From the NCBI RefSeq assembly GCF_000813325.1, contig NZ_BBQE01000001.1: 64,000 nt of DNA, one strand, 5' to 3'. The translations under genes were made by a program, and so were the position numbers. The stretch is from Sulfurospirillum cavolei. Its GTDB lineage: Bacteria; Campylobacterota; Campylobacteria; Campylobacterales; Sulfurospirillaceae. Positions 61,475 to 64,000 of the stretch are shown here, piece by piece. Within the stretch, counting starts at the first letter, position 1. Each line of letters opens with the position of its first letter. The notes below the pieces were generated by a model. That model searched no databases and was not told the origin of the DNA. It saw only the letters and a list, made by a program, of their open reading frames with translations.

Positions 61475-62776
61475 ATGAAAGCGTTAGGATTATTTTTACT
61501 TTTTTTAGGAGCATTAATGGCTAATTCGTTGCCGCAACATTTCACAAAAACTTTGGACAACGGTCTTCAAGTCGTCGTCATTCCCATGAACAATAAAAGC
61601 GACGTTATTACGACGGATATTTTTTACCGCGTCGGTAGCGGAAATGAAACAATGGGAAAAAGCGGTATCGCCCACATGTTGGAACATTTGAACTTTAAAT
61701 CGACGAAAAATCTGAAAGCCGGAGAGTTTGACGAAGTCGTCAAAGGATTCGGCGGCGTTAACAACGCTTCCACGGGATTTGATTATACGCATTATTACAT
61801 CAAAAGTTCATCGAAAAACCTCTCAAAATCGTTGGAATTGTTTGCGGAGTTGATGCAAAATCTACGCCTCAGCGACGAAGAGTTTCAACCTGAACGTAAC
61901 GTCGTTTTGGAAGAGCGTTTATGGCGAACCGACAATTCACCGATCGGGTATCTCTATTTTCGGCTTTTCAATAACGCATTTACGTATCATCCGTACCATT
62001 GGACGCCGATAGGATTTAAAGACGATATTAAAAACTGGACGATTGAAGACATTCGCAGTTTTCACTCTAAATATTATCAACCCGCAAACGCGATCGTGGT
62101 CGTCGCGGGCGATATTCATACCAACGATGTTTTTAGCGAAGTCGAGAAGCAATTCGGCGGCATTAAAAACGATAGCGATCTTCCCGCACCGCACCATCAA
62201 GTCGAGCCCGTACAAGACGGAGCCAAGCGCATTATGATCAAAAAAGAGAGTGAAGTCGAAATGGTGGCGATCGCGTATAAAATTCCGGACTTTAAACACG
62301 AAGACCAAGCGGCACTTTCGGCTTTAAGCGAGCTTTTGAGTAGCGGAAAGAGCAGCAAATTGCAACGGGTTTTGGTAGACGAAAAACAATGGGTCAACCA
62401 GATTTACGGCTATGCGATGGAAGCAAAAGATCCTTCCGTCTTTTTATTTTTAGCGGTATGCAATCCGGGCGTGAAAGCCGAAAGCGTCGAAGCGGAGATT
62501 TTAAAAATTATCGAAAGCTTGAAAAAAGGCGATATTAGCGATAAAGACGTTGAAAAGATCAAGATCAATACCAAAGCCGATTTTATTCATAATTTAGAAA
62601 GTTCAAGCGAATTGGCGACGCTTTTCGGCTCGTATTACGCCAAAGGGGATATCGCTCCGCTTTTATCTTACGAAGAGCGTATCAACCGACTGAAAAAAGA
62701 GGATATTATAGGCGTTGTCAAAAAATATTTGGTTCCGCAAACATCAACGACGGTTATATTACGAAAGGAGTATTAA
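61475..62776 (+). CDS. M16 family zinc peptidase
   Basis: After a signal peptide (MKALGLFLLFLGALMANS), the M16 active site HMLEHLNF (HxxEH inverted zinc motif, about residues 66-73) is followed by the third ligand glutamate in PERNVVLEERLWR. The second M16 domain is in the C-terminal half. At 433 aa it is a single-chain half-size form that must pair or dimerise. Probably periplasmic; substrate unknown. It lies six bases after pyrD and just before dapA, the same order as in Campylobacter jejuni. Confidence 0.92.
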   Translation: MKALGLFLLFLGALMANSLPQHFTKTLDNGLQVVVIPMNNKSDVITTDIFYRVGSGNETMGKSGIAHMLEHLNFKSTKNLKAGEFDEVVKGFGGVNNASTGFDYTHYYIKSSSKNLSKSLELFAELMQNLRLSDEEFQPERNVVLEERLWRTDNSPIGYLYFRLFNNAFTYHPYHWTPIGFKDDIKNWTIEDIRSFHSKYYQPANAIVVVAGDIHTNDVFSEVEKQFGGIKNDSDLPAPHHQVEPVQDGAKRIMIKKESEVEMVAIAYKIPDFKHEDQAALSALSELLSSGKSSKLQRVLVDEKQWVNQIYGYAMEAKDPSVFLFLAVCNPGVKAESVEAEILKIIESLKKGDISDKDVEKIKINTKADFIHNLESSSELATLFGSYYAKGDIAPLLSYEERINRLKKEDIIGVVKKYLVPQTSTTVILRKEY

Positions 62777-62777
62777 A

Positions 62778-63671
62778 ATGCAACATGTTTTACAAGGTGC
62801 CATGACCGCACTCATTACCCCGTTTAAAAACGGAAAACTCGATGAAGTTCATTACGCAAAATTAATAGAAAGACAAATCAAAAACGGTATCGACGTCGTC
62901 GTTCCCGTCGGAACGACGGGAGAGAGCGCAACGCTTGATCACGAGGAGCATCGTCGCTGTATCGAGATTGCCGTAGACGTCTGTTCCAAAAGCGACGTCA
63001 AAGTTTTAGCGGGAGCCGGAAGCAATGCTACGCACGAAGCGATCGGTTTGGCAAAATTTGCCCAAGCCCACGGCGCACACGGTATTTTATCCGTAACGCC
63101 TTACTACAATAAACCGACCCAAGAAGGTCTTTTTCAACATTACAAAGCCATCGCCGGTTCGGTGGATATTCCGGTGCTTTTGTACAATGTCCCCGGTCGT
63201 ACCGGATGCGATTTATTGCCCGATACGATTTTTAGACTTTTTGATGCATGTCCGAATATTTTCGGCGTAAAAGAAGCGACCGGTTCGATCGATCGTTGCG
63301 TCGATTTGCTTGCGCATCAGCCGAAACTTGCCGTTTTTAGCGGCGAAGACGCGATTAATTACCCGATACTTTCCAACGGCGGTTCGGGCGTTATTTCCGT
63401 AACGTCCAATATCTTGCCCGATCAAACGGCAAATTTGACGCATTTAGCGCTCAAAGGCGATTTTCACGGTGCTAAAGCGATTAACGATTCGCTTTACGAG
63501 ATCAATAAAATTTTATTTTGCGAGAGCAACCCTATTCCGATTAAAGCGGCGATGTACATCGCAGGGCTTCTTGAAACCTTGGAATACCGTTTGCCTTTAT
63601 GCGCTCCAAGCCACGACAATATGAAAAAAATAGAAAATACCCTTAAAAAATATACGATTAAAGGATTTTGA
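62778..63671 (+). CDS. dapA: 4-hydroxy-tetrahydrodipicolinate synthase
   Basis: DapA condenses pyruvate and aspartate semialdehyde for lysine and diaminopimelate. The Schiff-base lysine is in GVKEATGSIDR, the catalytic tyrosines are in VTPYYNKPTQEGLF, and GTTGESATLDHEEH binds pyruvate. AAAGGAG at 62764-62770 sets ATG 62778 as the start (297 aa). It starts one base after the peptidase stop and shares a base with the next gene. Diaminopimelate supply fits the cell-wall theme of this region. Confidence 0.97.
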   Translation: MQHVLQGAMTALITPFKNGKLDEVHYAKLIERQIKNGIDVVVPVGTTGESATLDHEEHRRCIEIAVDVCSKSDVKVLAGAGSNATHEAIGLAKFAQAHGAHGILSVTPYYNKPTQEGLFQHYKAIAGSVDIPVLLYNVPGRTGCDLLPDTIFRLFDACPNIFGVKEATGSIDRCVDLLAHQPKLAVFSGEDAINYPILSNGGSGVISVTSNILPDQTANLTHLALKGDFHGAKAINDSLYEINKILFCESNPIPIKAAMYIAGLLETLEYRLPLCAPSHDNMKKIENTLKKYTIKGF

Positions 63672-64000
63672 TGCGAGGTAAAACACTGGTCATTAGCGGC
63701 GGTACGCGCGGTATCGGCAAAGCAATCGTTTATGAATTTGCACGCGAGGGCGTCAATATCGCGTTTACGTACAACTCAAATGAAGAACTAGCCAAAGAAC
63801 AGGTCCACGATTTGGAAAAAACTTACGGCATTAAAGCCAGAGCGTTTGCTTTGAATATTTTAGAGCCGGAAACTTATAAAGACCTTTTCTTAGAGATCGA
63901 TAAAGAGTTTGATCGCGTCGATTTTTTTATATCCAATGCGATTATCTCCGGTCGTCCTGTCGTCGGCGGTTATACGAAATTTATGAAGCTCAAGCCTAAA
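63671..64000 (+). CDS. Short-chain dehydrogenase/reductase, 5' part
   Basis: ATG shares its first base with the dapA stop (TGATG). The visible 110 residues have the NAD(P)-binding SDR motif SGGTRGIGKAIVYEFAREG and the FISNAIIS segment (NA.. motif after strand 4). The catalytic Ser-Tyr-Lys residues lie beyond the window. The counterpart after dapA in Campylobacter is annotated as an SDR oxidoreductase, related to FabI/FabG proteins. The substrate is unknown. Confidence 0.85.
   Translation, partial: MRGKTLVISGGTRGIGKAIVYEFAREGVNIAFTYNSNEELAKEQVHDLEKTYGIKARAFALNILEPETYKDLFLEIDKEFDRVDFFISNAIISGRPVVGGYTKFMKLKPK

Overview
This window is chromosomal DNA from a member of the Campylobacterota (epsilonproteobacteria), most likely a free-living Sulfurospirillum-like genus. 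That reading rests on the protein sequences, a XerH-type single recombinase, desulforubrerythrin (Rrc), a PEB4/Cbf2-type peptidyl-prolyl isomerase, a short HrcA, a futalosine-type UbiD-family decarboxylase, and gene orders I recall from Campylobacter jejuni and Helicobacter: hrcA-grpE-dnaK; nadE-lpxK-thrC-kdsB; DUF2018-ispB-hemA-proS-hemC-ubiD; and fapA-ruvA-ddl-hydrolase-murF / murJ-cysS-msbA-pyrD-M16 peptidase-dapA-SDR. The genus is an inference.

Layout. 1-721 is the AT-rich 3' end of a TolC-family outer-membrane efflux gene, unlike its neighbours in codon use. 957-4342 is the HrcA-controlled heat-shock operon with a CIRCE operator and a terminator. 4446-8501 holds an HD-GYP protein, a polyphosphate kinase 2, DsbD and a small unknown protein. 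8488-14439 (minus) is one operon: nadE, a DegT-like protein without its catalytic lysine, lpxK, argB, thrC, kdsB. 14653-20439 is mixed housekeeping (metallo-hydrolase, hotdog protein, cmoB, lipoprotein, pepD, redoxin, nth, PPIase). 20459-20884 is a 102-bp tandem repeat array. 20910-25779 (plus) carries fba, a PLP enzyme, hisD, panE and mogA. 25957-33292 (minus) holds an orphan TRAP binding lipoprotein, valS, a diguanylate cyclase, and a sulfur cluster of cysK, an Rrf2 regulator and metY. 33765-42400 (plus) is the quinone/heme operon with proS and a DsbA/DsbC-like oxidoreductase. 42540-44179 has two poorly known genes and rrc. 44235-45395 is xerH with a candidate difH site. 45546-49359 is yqeY and pta-ackA. 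49435-55677 (minus) is a cell-wall/repair operon from fapA to murF. 55816-64000 (plus) runs from murJ to a truncated SDR gene.

The genes are mostly core functions: protein quality control, envelope building (lipid A, KDO, peptidoglycan), amino acid and cofactor synthesis, acetate metabolism, redox and oxygen defence, and c-di-GMP signalling. I see no rRNA, tRNA, CRISPR array, insertion sequence or prophage.

The most striking pattern is outside the genes: the palindrome ACATGT, most often extended to TTACATGT, is strongly over-represented across the whole window, mostly inside coding regions. In one place two inverted copies form an intrinsic terminator, as known DNA uptake sequences of other naturally competent bacteria do. 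This is offered as a candidate uptake or chromosome-organising word.
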